Shown here piece by piece: positions 24,026-33,317 of a DNA stretch of 53,239 bases. The position numbers and the translations under genes were made by a program. Source of the DNA: CAZVWH01 sp964631175 (lineage in GTDB: Bacteria > Planctomycetota > Phycisphaerae > Sedimentisphaerales > Anaerobacaceae). The notes below the pieces were generated by a model. That model saw only the letters and a program-made list of their open reading frames with translations, was not told where the DNA came from and searched no databases. The stretch covers positions 1-53,239 of the forward strand of contig CAZVWH010000007.1 of NCBI GenBank assembly GCA_964631175.1, in the 5' to 3' direction. Position 1 is the stretch's first letter. Each line of letters opens with the position of its first letter.

Positions 24026-25831
24026 ATGGTTAGAGAAAATGTCCTTAGCACATTGTTGATTTGTACTGTTATGTGTACAGCAATCTCACACGCTTCGATA
24101 GCACCGAATTACAGCGCTTATACGCTCAATCCGGAATATGAGGAGAATCCTACATTAGGCTGGGCACAGCAGCGTATTGATGAGAAACTTGGCCGTGGTG
24201 TTGTGGCTGTGCCGATGGGCCAGGGCAGGGTGTACATAGGCTGGCGTCTGCTCAAAACCGATCCCGAAGGCATCACCTTCAATGTTTATCGTTTAACAGC
24301 CGATGCTGAAGTTGTAAAGTTAAACGCTGAACCGGTCCGGAAGACCACGGATTTTGTGGATTCCAATCCGCCTCTGGATAGCGAAAACACTTGGTGGGTG
24401 AGGCCGGTGCTGAATGGTAAGGAGCAGGAGGCTTCTGTCCGAGCCATACTTTCGGCGAACCCGCCGGAGCGACAATACATCTCATTGGCGCTGCGAGACG
24501 ACATTTCAGGTCGTGGGATTCACAAAATTGGTATCGGCGATCTGGATGGCGACGGTGAATATGATTTTGTTATCAAACGCCCCGATGGTATTGTGGATCC
24601 GGGCCGTGCGCGCAAAAGTCCAAATACTTTTAAAGTGGAGGGTTACAAGAGTGACGGCACGTTTCTGTGGCGCAACGACCTGGGCTGGTCGATTGAGCTG
24701 GGTACCTGGTACTCGCCAATGGTAGTCTATGATTTCAACGGTGACGGTAAGGCTGAGGTGGCTTTGAGGACCAGCGAGGGGGATCATCGCCGCGAAGATG
24801 GACGGGTTCTTACCGGGCCGGAGTACTGTTCCGTCTGGAACGGCGAGACCGGCGAGCAAATCGCCAGGGTCGATTGGATTCCGCGTGGCAACCTTAGCGA
24901 CTGGGGAGATACGACCGGCAATCGCGCAAGCCGCCATTTAATGGGCGTGGCCTATCTCGACGGCAAGACACCAAGCATCCTGGTGCTCCGCGGTACGTAT
25001 GGACTTATGAAGGCCGACGCATGGTTCTTGAAAGACAATGAACTGGTCAAGGCCTGGAGCTGGTCCAATCAAACGTCTGGCTGGAGGTATCAGGGACAGG
25101 GCCAGCATGGCATACACGTAGCCGACATCGACGGTGACGGTTGTGACGAGATTCTGAACGGCTCAATCGCAATCGACAACGACGGACGGATTATGTGGAG
25201 CACAGGATACGGACATGGAGACCGATTCTACGTGACGGATGTCGATCCCCAGCGTCCCGGCCTGGAGGTTTGGTATGGCTACGAGGACCCCCATCCACAA
25301 AACGGGGTTGGCCTGTGGGATGCCCGCACCGGCGATCTCATCTTTGGCACCAGAGAGGAGATTATCGACAACGAGGTCAGCCTGGCACTCGTCGGCGACA
25401 TCGATCCATCGTATCCGGGCATGGAATGCTGGTCAGAGCGATTTTTCTTCACCGCTAAGGGCGAAGTTATCGAAGGTGACATCCCGTCTCTGGATGGCCT
25501 TCTATGGTGGGATGCCGACGGCCTGCGGGAGATAATCCGCGGCGGTCGTTTCTGGTCACACAAGGTCTCCATAGTCAAGTATAAAGGCTCGATCCTTACA
25601 TCCGGCATCGAGGGCAGAATTATAATAATGGCTGACATACTTGGTGACTGGCGGGAGGAATTCATCACTTATGTAGGCGGCGAATTGCGCATTTACACGA
25701 CCGTCATCCCAGCCGTAGATCGTCGTGTTTGTCTGATGCAGGACCCCATATATCGGCTGGATGTGGCTTTCAGGGCCATGGGCTACGAGCAGGTTCCTAT
25801 GACCAGCTACTACCTTGGCAGTAAAAATTAA
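24026..25831 (+). CDS. PL11 rhamnogalacturonan lyase
   Basis: A 601-aa secreted polysaccharide lyase of family 11, which cuts the rhamnose-galacturonate backbone of rhamnogalacturonan I by beta-elimination and needs calcium. The signal peptide is about residues 1-23. The family opening is clear (LGRGVVAVPMGQGRVYIGWRLL, then FNVYR and the TDFVD segment). An eight-bladed propeller follows with several calcium loops such as GDLDGDGEYDF, YDFNGDGKAEVALRT and ADIDGDGCDEI. The sequence extends over the full family length to the final SYYLG. AGGAG at 24010-24014 precedes the ATG. This enzyme gives the clearest substrate assignment of the locus: rhamnogalacturonan I. It starts 80 bases after the propeller hydrolase and 75 before the next GH2. 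Confidence 0.92.
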   Translation: MVRENVLSTLLICTVMCTAISHASIAPNYSAYTLNPEYEENPTLGWAQQRIDEKLGRGVVAVPMGQGRVYIGWRLLKTDPEGITFNVYRLTADAEVVKLNAEPVRKTTDFVDSNPPLDSENTWWVRPVLNGKEQEASVRAILSANPPERQYISLALRDDISGRGIHKIGIGDLDGDGEYDFVIKRPDGIVDPGRARKSPNTFKVEGYKSDGTFLWRNDLGWSIELGTWYSPMVVYDFNGDGKAEVALRTSEGDHRREDGRVLTGPEYCSVWNGETGEQIARVDWIPRGNLSDWGDTTGNRASRHLMGVAYLDGKTPSILVLRGTYGLMKADAWFLKDNELVKAWSWSNQTSGWRYQGQGQHGIHVADIDGDGCDEILNGSIAIDNDGRIMWSTGYGHGDRFYVTDVDPQRPGLEVWYGYEDPHPQNGVGLWDARTGDLIFGTREEIIDNEVSLALVGDIDPSYPGMECWSERFFFTAKGEVIEGDIPSLDGLLWWDADGLREIIRGGRFWSHKVSIVKYKGSILTSGIEGRIIIMADILGDWREEFITYVGGELRIYTTVIPAVDRRVCLMQDPIYRLDVAFRAMGYEQVPMTSYYLGSKN

Positions 25832-25906
25832 AACAACAACTAAAGGGATTTAGACAATCAACGCAATTTTGTTGCGAAAGAACGTTGATATAACAGGAGA
25901 TGCGCT

Positions 25907-28801
25907 ATGAAAAGGATGTTTGTGAGGTTGGTTGTTGTTTTGGGACTTGTCGTTTGCGCACAGGCTCAACCCTTCGGCAGTAAGCTCAGGGCCGAACTGC
26001 AAATAGATTTATCTGGCCGTTGGGCTTTTCAGTTGGATCCTCCACAGGATGCCTTACGGCAAAACGATACAGGCGTAAGCGAAAGGTGGTTTGACAAGAC
26101 GCCGGCCCAGTCAATTAAACTGCCCGGCTCATTACAGGAACAGGGCTACGGCGAAAAGCCTTCCGCAAAAACCAAGTGGACAAGCAGGATCGGCATGAAG
26201 CTGCTGGACGACCCACGGTTTGCAGAATATATTTACGGTGATGATTTCAAATGTCCGTTCTGGCTGACGCCGGATAGACATTACGTTGGCAAGGCGTGGT
26301 ATCAACGGCAAGTTACAATTCCCAAAGACTGGCAGGATAAGCGCATCGTTTTGTATTTGGAGCGGCCACACTGGAAGACAAGCGTCTGGGTGGACGATAA
26401 ACATGTTGGCTCGTATGACAGTCTCGGTACATCACATGAATATGATTTAACGAATTTCCTAAAACCCGGCAGCACACATAGCCTGACAATATGTGTTGAT
26501 AACAGTTATGTGATTCCTGTAGGAAAAGATGCCCATAGCATATCCGACCAGACACAATCTAACTGGAATGGAATCACAGGTAAAATCCTGCTTAAAGCCG
26601 ACTCGGAAATCTGGATCGATGATGTACAAGTTTTTCCCATGCCCCTGCGTCTGGCGACGCAAGTCGGGGCAGCGGGCGATGTGGTAAATAAACGTATGAA
26701 AGTTGATGTTCAATTAGGTAATTCAACCGGCCGGGCAGGACAAGGTATCCTAACTGTTTCCGCAGAAAGCTTCAATACAGCCAAGCAGCATAAAGTATCT
26801 GCGAAAGCTGTCCCAATAGAGTGGAACAAAGACAGTGGAAGTGTCTCCTTTGAATACGATATGGGTGATAACTGTTTGTTGTGGGATGAATATCAGCCAA
26901 CTTTATATCGTTTAACTTTGTTACTGAAAGGTGAGGGAGTAAAATCTGTTAAAGACGTTCAATTCGGTATGAGAGAGCTGGGTATTCAGGATAAACAATT
27001 TACCATCAACGGCAGAAAGATTTTCCTGCGGGGCACTCTGGAATGTTGCATTTTTCCACAGCATGGTTATCCGCCGACGGACATTGATGAATGGAAGCAC
27101 ATCATAGGTATCGCGAAGGCTCACGGACTCAACCATTTTCGCTTTCATTCGTGGTGTCCGCCGGAAGCGGCATTTGCCGCGGCTGACCAGCTCGGCTTCT
27201 ATCTTCAGGTGGAAGGCTCATGCTGGGCGGGTTTCGGCGACGGCACAGCTCTCGATAAATGGATATACGAAGAAATCGACCGCATGATTAAGGCTTACGG
27301 TAACCATCCGTCATTCTGCTTTTTCTCACCCAGTAATGAGCCAAGCGGAAAGAATCGGGAGCAATTTCTCGGCCAGCTACTGCAAAGCTTAAAGCAAAGA
27401 GATAACCGAAGGTTCTATGTTGCCGGTGCCGGCTGGCCTCAGATCAAAGAAAATCAATATTCAATAGAACACGCTGTTCGGCTGCAGCGCTGGAAAACAT
27501 TGAAGTTTGATCAGCCCCCTCAGACGTTTGACGATTATCGTGAGCACGTAAATGCTCGACCAATACCGGTCGTCGGTCATGAAATCGGCCAATGGTGTGT
27601 GTATCCCGATTTGGATGAAGATAAATATTATACCGGCGTATTAAAGGCGAAAAATATCGAAATCTTCCGAGACAAGCTGCAAAAAGCCGGAATGGATCAC
27701 CTTGCCCGACAATTCCTTATGGCAGGTGGGAAATTCCAAACCCTACTTTATAAACAGGAGATAGAGACGGCTTTGCGAACTCCCAATTTTGCCGGCTTTC
27801 AATTGCTTGATTTGCACGATTTCCCCGGCCAGGGTACAGCGCCGGTGGGAGTCCTAAATGCTTTGTGGCAATCAAAAGGATATGTTACCGCAAAGCAGTA
27901 CCGGCGGTTCTGTAACGATGTCGTACCATTAGCACGAATGAAAAAACGAATATTTACAGGAGACAGCAGTTTTGAAGCCGTCATCGATGTGGCAAACTAT
28001 AGCGCCGAGGATTTATCTAATGTCCAGCTTTCTTGGAAGATTACTAAAGACGATGGTAGTCAGATTAAAACCGGTATATTCAATGTGCCTTCTGTACCGA
28101 CAGGCGGCTTGACGCGTGTCGGTAGTATCGAATATAGTTTAAGTGACATCAAAGAGTCGGCTCGACTGAATCTTGAAATTAACCTTGTTGGCTTACCCTA
28201 TGCAAACGACTGGGATTTTTGGGTATATCCGGCGACACTGCCTTCCATTGATACCAACGATATTTATATTGCAAGGGGTCTTGATGAACAGATAACGACT
28301 AAATTAGATTCCGGAGCCAAGGTGCTTCTGTTAGTCCCTCGCTCTCGTGGCATCGATGCGTTAGGCTCATTTCAGCCGATTTTTTGGAATCGAATTACCT
28401 TCCCAAGAAAAAAAGTTCATACAATAGGATTTTTATGTGATCCGAATCATCCCGCATTGGCTAAATTTCCCACCGATTTTCATGCGAGCTGGCAGTGGCA
28501 GGACCTGCTTGACAACAGTCAGCCGCTCGTTATGGATAAATTACCTAAAGAGATTAAGCCTATATTGCAGCCGATAGATGACTGGAATAATTGTCGCAAG
28601 CTTGGATTGCTTTTCGAGGCAGCAGTCGGTGCCGGAAAGATGCTAATCTGCTCTATCGATATAAATACCGATTTGGAACGCCGGGTTACAGCTCGGCAGC
28701 TTCGATACAGCTTATTAGCATATATGGCTTCTGATCGGTTTGTTCCTGAAGCCAAACTGACTTTTGGTCAAGTTAAAAGCCTTTTTCAAGAAATGAAATG
28801 A
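25907..28801 (+). CDS. Large GH2-family glycoside hydrolase
   Basis: A 964-aa exported enzyme distinct from the two DUF4982-type GH2 paralogues. Order: signal peptide (about 1-20), sugar-binding domain with a long insertion (about 35-230), Ig-like domain, TIM barrel with acid/base Glu478 (FSPSNEPSG) and likely nucleophile Glu559 (VGHEIGQW), and a C-terminal region of about 280 residues that includes an Ig-like segment and a flavodoxin-like stretch. The catalytic sequence is of the glucuronidase/galactosidase side of GH2 rather than LacZ-like. Possible activities include beta-glucuronidase, beta-galactosidase or an unsaturated-oligosaccharide trimming role after PL11. AGGAG at 25893-25897 supports the start. 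Confidence 0.82.
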   Translation: MKRMFVRLVVVLGLVVCAQAQPFGSKLRAELQIDLSGRWAFQLDPPQDALRQNDTGVSERWFDKTPAQSIKLPGSLQEQGYGEKPSAKTKWTSRIGMKLLDDPRFAEYIYGDDFKCPFWLTPDRHYVGKAWYQRQVTIPKDWQDKRIVLYLERPHWKTSVWVDDKHVGSYDSLGTSHEYDLTNFLKPGSTHSLTICVDNSYVIPVGKDAHSISDQTQSNWNGITGKILLKADSEIWIDDVQVFPMPLRLATQVGAAGDVVNKRMKVDVQLGNSTGRAGQGILTVSAESFNTAKQHKVSAKAVPIEWNKDSGSVSFEYDMGDNCLLWDEYQPTLYRLTLLLKGEGVKSVKDVQFGMRELGIQDKQFTINGRKIFLRGTLECCIFPQHGYPPTDIDEWKHIIGIAKAHGLNHFRFHSWCPPEAAFAAADQLGFYLQVEGSCWAGFGDGTALDKWIYEEIDRMIKAYGNHPSFCFFSPSNEPSGKNREQFLGQLLQSLKQRDNRRFYVAGAGWPQIKENQYSIEHAVRLQRWKTLKFDQPPQTFDDYREHVNARPIPVVGHEIGQWCVYPDLDEDKYYTGVLKAKNIEIFRDKLQKAGMDHLARQFLMAGGKFQTLLYKQEIETALRTPNFAGFQLLDLHDFPGQGTAPVGVLNALWQSKGYVTAKQYRRFCNDVVPLARMKKRIFTGDSSFEAVIDVANYSAEDLSNVQLSWKITKDDGSQIKTGIFNVPSVPTGGLTRVGSIEYSLSDIKESARLNLEINLVGLPYANDWDFWVYPATLPSIDTNDIYIARGLDEQITTKLDSGAKVLLLVPRSRGIDALGSFQPIFWNRITFPRKKVHTIGFLCDPNHPALAKFPTDFHASWQWQDLLDNSQPLVMDKLPKEIKPILQPIDDWNNCRKLGLLFEAAVGAGKMLICSIDINTDLERRVTARQLRYSLLAYMASDRFVPEAKLTFGQVKSLFQEMK

Positions 28802-28865
28802 TTAATCATCTATCATGCCAATGTTGATTGTGTATGGTCAGTGACCTGTTATCGGTTTATCATTC

Positions 28866-31064
28866 ATGGTAACTACTTTAGCACTTACAATTCTTAGTTT
28901 TTGCATAACGGCTGGAGCAAAACCCCGGCACTTCGAAGGCGAGCTTATTGAGGCAGGCAATTCGGGGGCGTCTGTCCAATTGATAGATCGCTACGCATTA
29001 GTCAGACGCCATAATGTCACCCTCGATAAACCAGATCCACTAACACCGCTCAGTGTCGGCAACGGCGAGTTTGCTTTCACCGCCGACATTACGGGCCTAC
29101 AGACATTTCCCGACTATTATCAGCAAGGAATGCCTTTAGGTACGCAATCGCAATGGGGCTGGCATACATCGCCGAACACAAAAAATTATAAGCTGTCGGA
29201 TATTCTGGAGGAGTATGTTGTAGCTGGCCGCAAAGTGCCGTATGCTTCAGATAAAGGTTACTCTAAAGGATACTCGCCTGCGGCATCTTGGTTGCGTGCC
29301 AACCCACATCGTTTGCACCTCGGACAAATAGGTCTGCGGATTACTAAGTATGATGGCTCATCTGCAAGAATTGAGGATTTATCTAATGCATCTCAAATAC
29401 TCGACTTATGGAAGGGTCTGCTCAACAGCAAATTCGAGATAGATGGACAGACGGCGAAAGTTCTGACTGTTTGTCATCCAAAGATCGACCTGCTTGCAGT
29501 CCGCATCGAGTCGAATCTGCTAGGGCAAGGCCGATTGCAAGTTAAGATAAAGTTCCCTTATGGCAATGATAATTGGGGCAAAGCAGCAAATTGGAATCAT
29601 CCGGATCGTCACACAACACGACAGAGCATCACTGCTCAACAGGCTGATTTGACTCGGATTCTCGATTCTGTCTGTTACTATGTACGAGTTGCTCGTTCGC
29701 CCGAAGGCGGAGGTGGAATTCTTGCTATATCTCAACATGAATATGAGGTATATCAAACAGATGGGCGGCCCCTGGAGCTTGTCTTTGCCTTTTCACCGAA
29801 CGTGATTTCCGAGCCACTGCCTGATTTTGAAACAGTAAGGGCTGCTGCTGCAGAACACTGGCAGAAGTTTTGGGAAAGTGGGGGGGCAATAGATTTTTCG
29901 CAGTGCACCGACCCAAGAGCGTCTGAATTGGAACGAAGGGTCGTGCTTTCACAATATTTGACAGCTATCCAGTGCTCAGGGACACTTCCGCCACAGGAGA
30001 CAGGTCTTGTTTGTAACAGTTGGTTTGGCAAATTCCACTTGGAGATGCACTGGTGGCACGCAGTACATTTCGCTCTATGGAACCGCTTAGAGCTGCTGGA
30101 GCATAGTCTGCCGTGGTATCAATCGATTCTGCCCAAGGCTAAAGCCACCGCCCAGCTGCAGGGCTATCCTGGAGCTCGCTGGCCTAAGATGGTATCGCCG
30201 GACGGACGTGACAGTCCGAGCACGGTAGGAGTGTTCCTGATATGGCAGCAGCCGCATCCGATTTACTACGCTGAATTGTGCTACCGTGCTCATAAGGACA
30301 GGCAAACCCTGGAACGTTATCGGCAGATTGTCTTTGAGACAGCCGAGTTTATGGCATCGTATCCAGTCTGGGATGAAAACAGTCAACGCTATGTGTTGGG
30401 GCCGGCTTTAATCCCGGCACAGGAAAGCTACGGACGGTACCGGGCACGAAATCTTAATCCGACTTTTGAGCTGGCTTATTGGTATTGGGGATTGGAGACC
30501 GCACAAAAATGGCGCCAACGGCTCGGCTTGGAACGCGAGCCCAACTGGGACCGGGTAATTCAGAATCTTTCGCGTCCGACAGTGCGCGGGGGTGTTTACA
30601 CCGGCATCGAGACACCGCCTTACACGATTATAGAAGACCATCCATCAATGGTGGCTGCGCTGGGATTCGTGCCGCAGACGCCACTTATCGATCCGAACAC
30701 TATGAAACGCACCCTCGACTACGTAATGCGGAAGTGGGATTGGCCCAGCACATGGGGATGGGATTACCCAATGCTGGCAATGACGGCTGCACGATTGGGC
30801 GAGCCGGAAAAGGCGATAGATGCGCTGTTCATCAAAGCGGAGAAAAACAGGTACTTAGCAAACGGCCACAATTATCAGTCGGCTCGACTGCCACTATACC
30901 TGCCTGGTAACGGCGGCCTGCTCACAGCAGTTGCAATGATGGCCGCCGGTTGGGACGGCTGTCCAAACCCACCTGCTTTTTTGCGAAAGCAAGAAGGGGG
31001 GCCCGGCTTTCCGGACAATGGCAAATGGAATATCCGCTGGGAAGGCCTTAAACGTATGCCCTGA
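28866..31064 (+). CDS. (alpha/alpha)6-barrel glycoside hydrolase, family uncertain
   Basis: A 732-aa exported protein (signal about 1-18) whose architecture, an N-terminal beta-sandwich (about 25-290) then a helical barrel (about 330-680), matches six-hairpin glycosidases such as GH65, GH95 and GH15. Recognisable features are PLSVGNGEFAFTADITG near the start, WFGKFHLEMHWWHAVHFALW around residues 392-411 with an acidic residue in the expected catalytic place, and STWGWDYPMLAMTAARLG near residue 630. I cannot place it in a numbered family. Its position at the end of the pectin cluster suggests action on a released side-chain sugar, perhaps fucose or rhamnose. No strong Shine-Dalgarno is visible, so the start is less certain than for its neighbours. 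Confidence 0.65.
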   Translation: MVTTLALTILSFCITAGAKPRHFEGELIEAGNSGASVQLIDRYALVRRHNVTLDKPDPLTPLSVGNGEFAFTADITGLQTFPDYYQQGMPLGTQSQWGWHTSPNTKNYKLSDILEEYVVAGRKVPYASDKGYSKGYSPAASWLRANPHRLHLGQIGLRITKYDGSSARIEDLSNASQILDLWKGLLNSKFEIDGQTAKVLTVCHPKIDLLAVRIESNLLGQGRLQVKIKFPYGNDNWGKAANWNHPDRHTTRQSITAQQADLTRILDSVCYYVRVARSPEGGGGILAISQHEYEVYQTDGRPLELVFAFSPNVISEPLPDFETVRAAAAEHWQKFWESGGAIDFSQCTDPRASELERRVVLSQYLTAIQCSGTLPPQETGLVCNSWFGKFHLEMHWWHAVHFALWNRLELLEHSLPWYQSILPKAKATAQLQGYPGARWPKMVSPDGRDSPSTVGVFLIWQQPHPIYYAELCYRAHKDRQTLERYRQIVFETAEFMASYPVWDENSQRYVLGPALIPAQESYGRYRARNLNPTFELAYWYWGLETAQKWRQRLGLEREPNWDRVIQNLSRPTVRGGVYTGIETPPYTIIEDHPSMVAALGFVPQTPLIDPNTMKRTLDYVMRKWDWPSTWGWDYPMLAMTAARLGEPEKAIDALFIKAEKNRYLANGHNYQSARLPLYLPGNGGLLTAVAMMAAGWDGCPNPPAFLRKQEGGPGFPDNGKWNIRWEGLKRMP

Positions 31065-31328
31065 CTTAAACGAGCCTATCTCAACAAGCTCGAAAGGGCT
31101 TAGTCGAGCTAATGAACCTTAGATTCGTAGTTGACAGATTCTATCATTACACTTTTCGACAGCCAGAGAAATTCACCAAACCGGAAGTTGCATACCGGAA
31201 TATTCCTCACCTCAAGGTCTAATGCAACTGTAAAGATCACGTCAGGTTCACACCAACACAGCTCAAGCCCCATAATCTCAATGGTCTATACCGAAGCTGC
31301 GTTATGTTTTCTTCGATATGATGTTTTG

Positions 31329-32270
31329 TCAATGTTTTCGCAGCCAGGTTACAAATTTTGCCAGGCCCTCTTGGATTGTTGTTGATGGATTATAACCTAA
31401 ATCTTTAGCAGCTTTGGTGACATCGGCGTAAGTTCGTTCAACATCACCCGGCTGAGGAGGCAGATATTCCTTAACTGCCTTTTTGCCGAGCGCCTTTTCG
31501 ATTTCAGCAATTAAATCATTGACCGAAATCGGATGTGAGCAGCCGAGATTATAAAGATTAAAGCCGGTACACTGTTCTATCGCTGCTAAGGTGCCGTTAA
31601 TTATATCATCAATGTACGTAAAGTCGCGCATCATAGTGCCGTTGCCATAGACAGGTATAGGCTTTGTCTGCTCGATAAGTTTAGCGAATTTGTGAATGGC
31701 TAAATCCGGCCTTTGACGCGGCCCATAAACCGTAAAGTAGCGCAGACAAGTTATATGAATTCCGTAAAGGTGATGGTACGTATGGCAGATAAGCTCACCG
31801 GCCTTTTTGGTCGCGGCATACGGTGAAATAGGAAAATCAACATTGTCTTCCTCTGAAAACGGGACCTTTTCATTGTTGCCATAGACACTTGAGCTTGAGG
31901 CAAAGATAAACTTAGTGACGTTGTGCTTTTTCGCTGCTTCGAGTAAGACCGTTGTTCCATTGACGTTGACATCGGCATATAGCACCGGCTGAGCAATAGA
32001 AGGCCGAACCCCGGCTTTGGCGGCCAAATGAACGATTATTTCAATGTCACTACCAATTGCTTTATTTATTGCTGTGCTATCGCGGATATCGGCTTCGATA
32101 AGTTTAAAATTCTTGTTTTTAAGACAGCTATCGATGTTGAGTCTTTTAATCTTAGGGTCATAAAAGTCATCGAAGTTATCAACTCCGACTACAGTCCAGC
32201 CTTCTACAAGAAGTCGCTCACATAAATGCGAGCCGATGAATCCTGCCGCTCCGGTGACGAGTGTCTTCAT
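31329..32270 (-). CDS. NAD-dependent nucleotide-sugar 4-epimerase (UDP-glucuronate epimerase type)
   Basis: A 313-aa extended short-chain dehydrogenase/reductase. The Rossmann motif GAAGFIGSHL (residues 7-16), the FASSSSVYG segment and catalytic YxxxK in YAATKK are present, and the C-terminal sugar-binding half is complete. The sequence resembles UDP-glucuronate/UDP-glucose 4-epimerases. UDP-glucose dehydrogenase lies upstream in the same direction, so the pair could convert UDP-glucose to UDP-glucuronate and then UDP-galacturonate for a surface polysaccharide. The start has a clear AGGA 6 bases away. A repeat-bounded cassette separates the two enzymes. Specificity between glucuronate and glucose cannot be decided by eye. 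Confidence 0.85.
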   Translation of the reverse strand: MKTLVTGAAGFIGSHLCERLLVEGWTVVGVDNFDDFYDPKIKRLNIDSCLKNKNFKLIEADIRDSTAINKAIGSDIEIIVHLAAKAGVRPSIAQPVLYADVNVNGTTVLLEAAKKHNVTKFIFASSSSVYGNNEKVPFSEEDNVDFPISPYAATKKAGELICHTYHHLYGIHITCLRYFTVYGPRQRPDLAIHKFAKLIEQTKPIPVYGNGTMMRDFTYIDDIINGTLAAIEQCTGFNLYNLGCSHPISVNDLIAEIEKALGKKAVKEYLPPQPGDVERTYADVTKAAKDLGYNPSTTIQEGLAKFVTWLRKH

Positions 32271-32381
32271 GTGTCCTATCGGATAAATTCTAAATTCTAA
32301 TTTCTAAATCCTAAACAAATCTAAATTTACAAATACCAAATGACCAAAACATTCCATGGCTTCTAATATTTTTAAGCAAAC

Positions 32382-32870
32382 TCATTGTTTCTCAGGTGTT
32401 TTTATCTTCACTTCTGGTAGTTTTAGTTCCTTCCTGAGTATATCTTCAGCTTCTTTTGCAAGTTTCCGAACATATTCCCCGATCTCGACGGCCTCATTTA
32501 TTACCTTACTCCGCTCTGCTCCAATTGGTTTCTCCCTCACCGCCTGTTCTAAAATTTGCATGTTTTGGATGTTGAGCCTTATAGATCTCCAGTTGTCTAC
32601 GAGGGTAGGAGGTAAAAGTATCTGATTCATAGAGAGCCACTCACCGTTATCATACAAAAATTTGATTACATCTTCAGATGTACGTTGTATCAGTAGAGTT
32701 TGTATTTGGTCGATTAAAGAAAGTGCTTTTTTGCAGGCTTCGAGTTGTTGCTCACCCCTTACCTCTTCCATCCTAATCTGTCGAGCCTTCTTGGTCTGAT
32801 ACCAAATTGCTATACAACCACCCAAAGCTGAAGATATCGCACCGGTCAAAATAAGAAGAAATTCTTTCAC
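32382..32870 (-). CDS. Single-helix membrane-anchored coiled-coil protein
   Basis: I do not recognise this 162-aa protein. One hydrophobic helix at the N-terminus (about residues 3-23, LLILTGAISSALGGCIAIWY) is followed by a basic stop-transfer stretch and about 135 mostly helical, charged residues, probably cytoplasmic. Two amphipathic stretches (about 40-75 and 115-150) could form a coiled coil. It is 45 bases after the four-helix-bundle gene in the same direction and inside the same inverted-repeat cassette, so it is probably cargo of that element and not part of the polysaccharide operon. No catalytic motif is visible. Confidence 0.6.
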   Translation of the reverse strand: MKEFLLILTGAISSALGGCIAIWYQTKKARQIRMEEVRGEQQLEACKKALSLIDQIQTLLIQRTSEDVIKFLYDNGEWLSMNQILLPPTLVDNWRSIRLNIQNMQILEQAVREKPIGAERSKVINEAVEIGEYVRKLAKEAEDILRKELKLPEVKIKTPEKQ

Positions 32871-32914
32871 AATATAATCCTTCTTTTCTCAAATATCGGG
32901 AGTACATCAAAGTA

Positions 32915-33280
32915 TTACTTGCTCTTGGTTACAATCGAGCCGAAGATGTGGGTAAGCTCACCGGCCTCGGTTTCTAATACTTCTCTTTCTTTTTCAAGGT
33001 CGTTTTTACCTGCCGTATCGACTAATCTCAACCAGTACCGACTCTCTTTTGCTTCTTTTCTGCAAATCTTTATACGCATGATAAAATCCTTTTTGCTCAG
33101 AGCTTCATTTGCCTCGATATAATTTGCTCCAACCGAACCCGAAGCATTGATCAGTTGTCTGGAATCTTCAATGTTAGCTAAAGTCTTAGGCAGCTTCTTC
33201 ACAAATTTTCTCACCCTACGAGCAAAAATTAAAGTACGTTCCTCAAGGTCATACTGTTTTGTATTTTGTTTTTCGGTCAT
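32915..33280 (-). CDS. Four-helix-bundle protein (IVP/S23, TIGR02436 type)
   Basis: The 121-aa protein has the family pattern: YDLEERTLIFARRVRKFVKKLP, then SGSVGANYIEANEALSKKDFIMRIKICRKEAKESRYWLRL, then an acidic last helix. Relatives were first found encoded within intervening sequences of 23S rRNA genes, and a related fold is the Avd accessory protein of diversity-generating retroelements; most free-standing members have no known job, though a nucleic-acid-binding role fits the basic helices. Its start codon lies within the right arm of an inverted repeat. A paralogue at 52592-52972 is enclosed the same way. No reverse transcriptase or variable repeat is nearby. Confidence 0.88.
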   Translation of the reverse strand: MTEKQNTKQYDLEERTLIFARRVRKFVKKLPKTLANIEDSRQLINASGSVGANYIEANEALSKKDFIMRIKICRKEAKESRYWLRLVDTAGKNDLEKEREVLETEAGELTHIFGSIVTKSK

Positions 33281-33317
33281 TTGGATTTGTTTAGAATTTA
33301 GAATTTAGAATTTATTT

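Larger units (their letters stand above)
32283..33315 (-). mobile_element. Inverted-repeat-bounded cassette with a four-helix-bundle gene
   Basis: The left arm (32283-32345) and right arm (33275-33315, inverted) share an outer 18-base identity (ATAAATTC followed by TAAATTCTAA), an inner CTAAACAAATC and a terminal AAATGACC. The ATG of the four-helix-bundle gene lies inside the right arm. The cassette fills the space between UDP-glucose dehydrogenase (2 bases from its stop codon) and the epimerase. Two genes, both in operon direction, are carried. No transposase is inside. I infer mobility; only the inverted repeats are directly seen. Confidence 0.6.

Noticed and set aside
32915..33280. Avd-type accessory protein of a diversity-generating retroelement
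   Set aside because: The four-helix fold is shared, but no reverse transcriptase, template repeat or variable repeat lies in the window.
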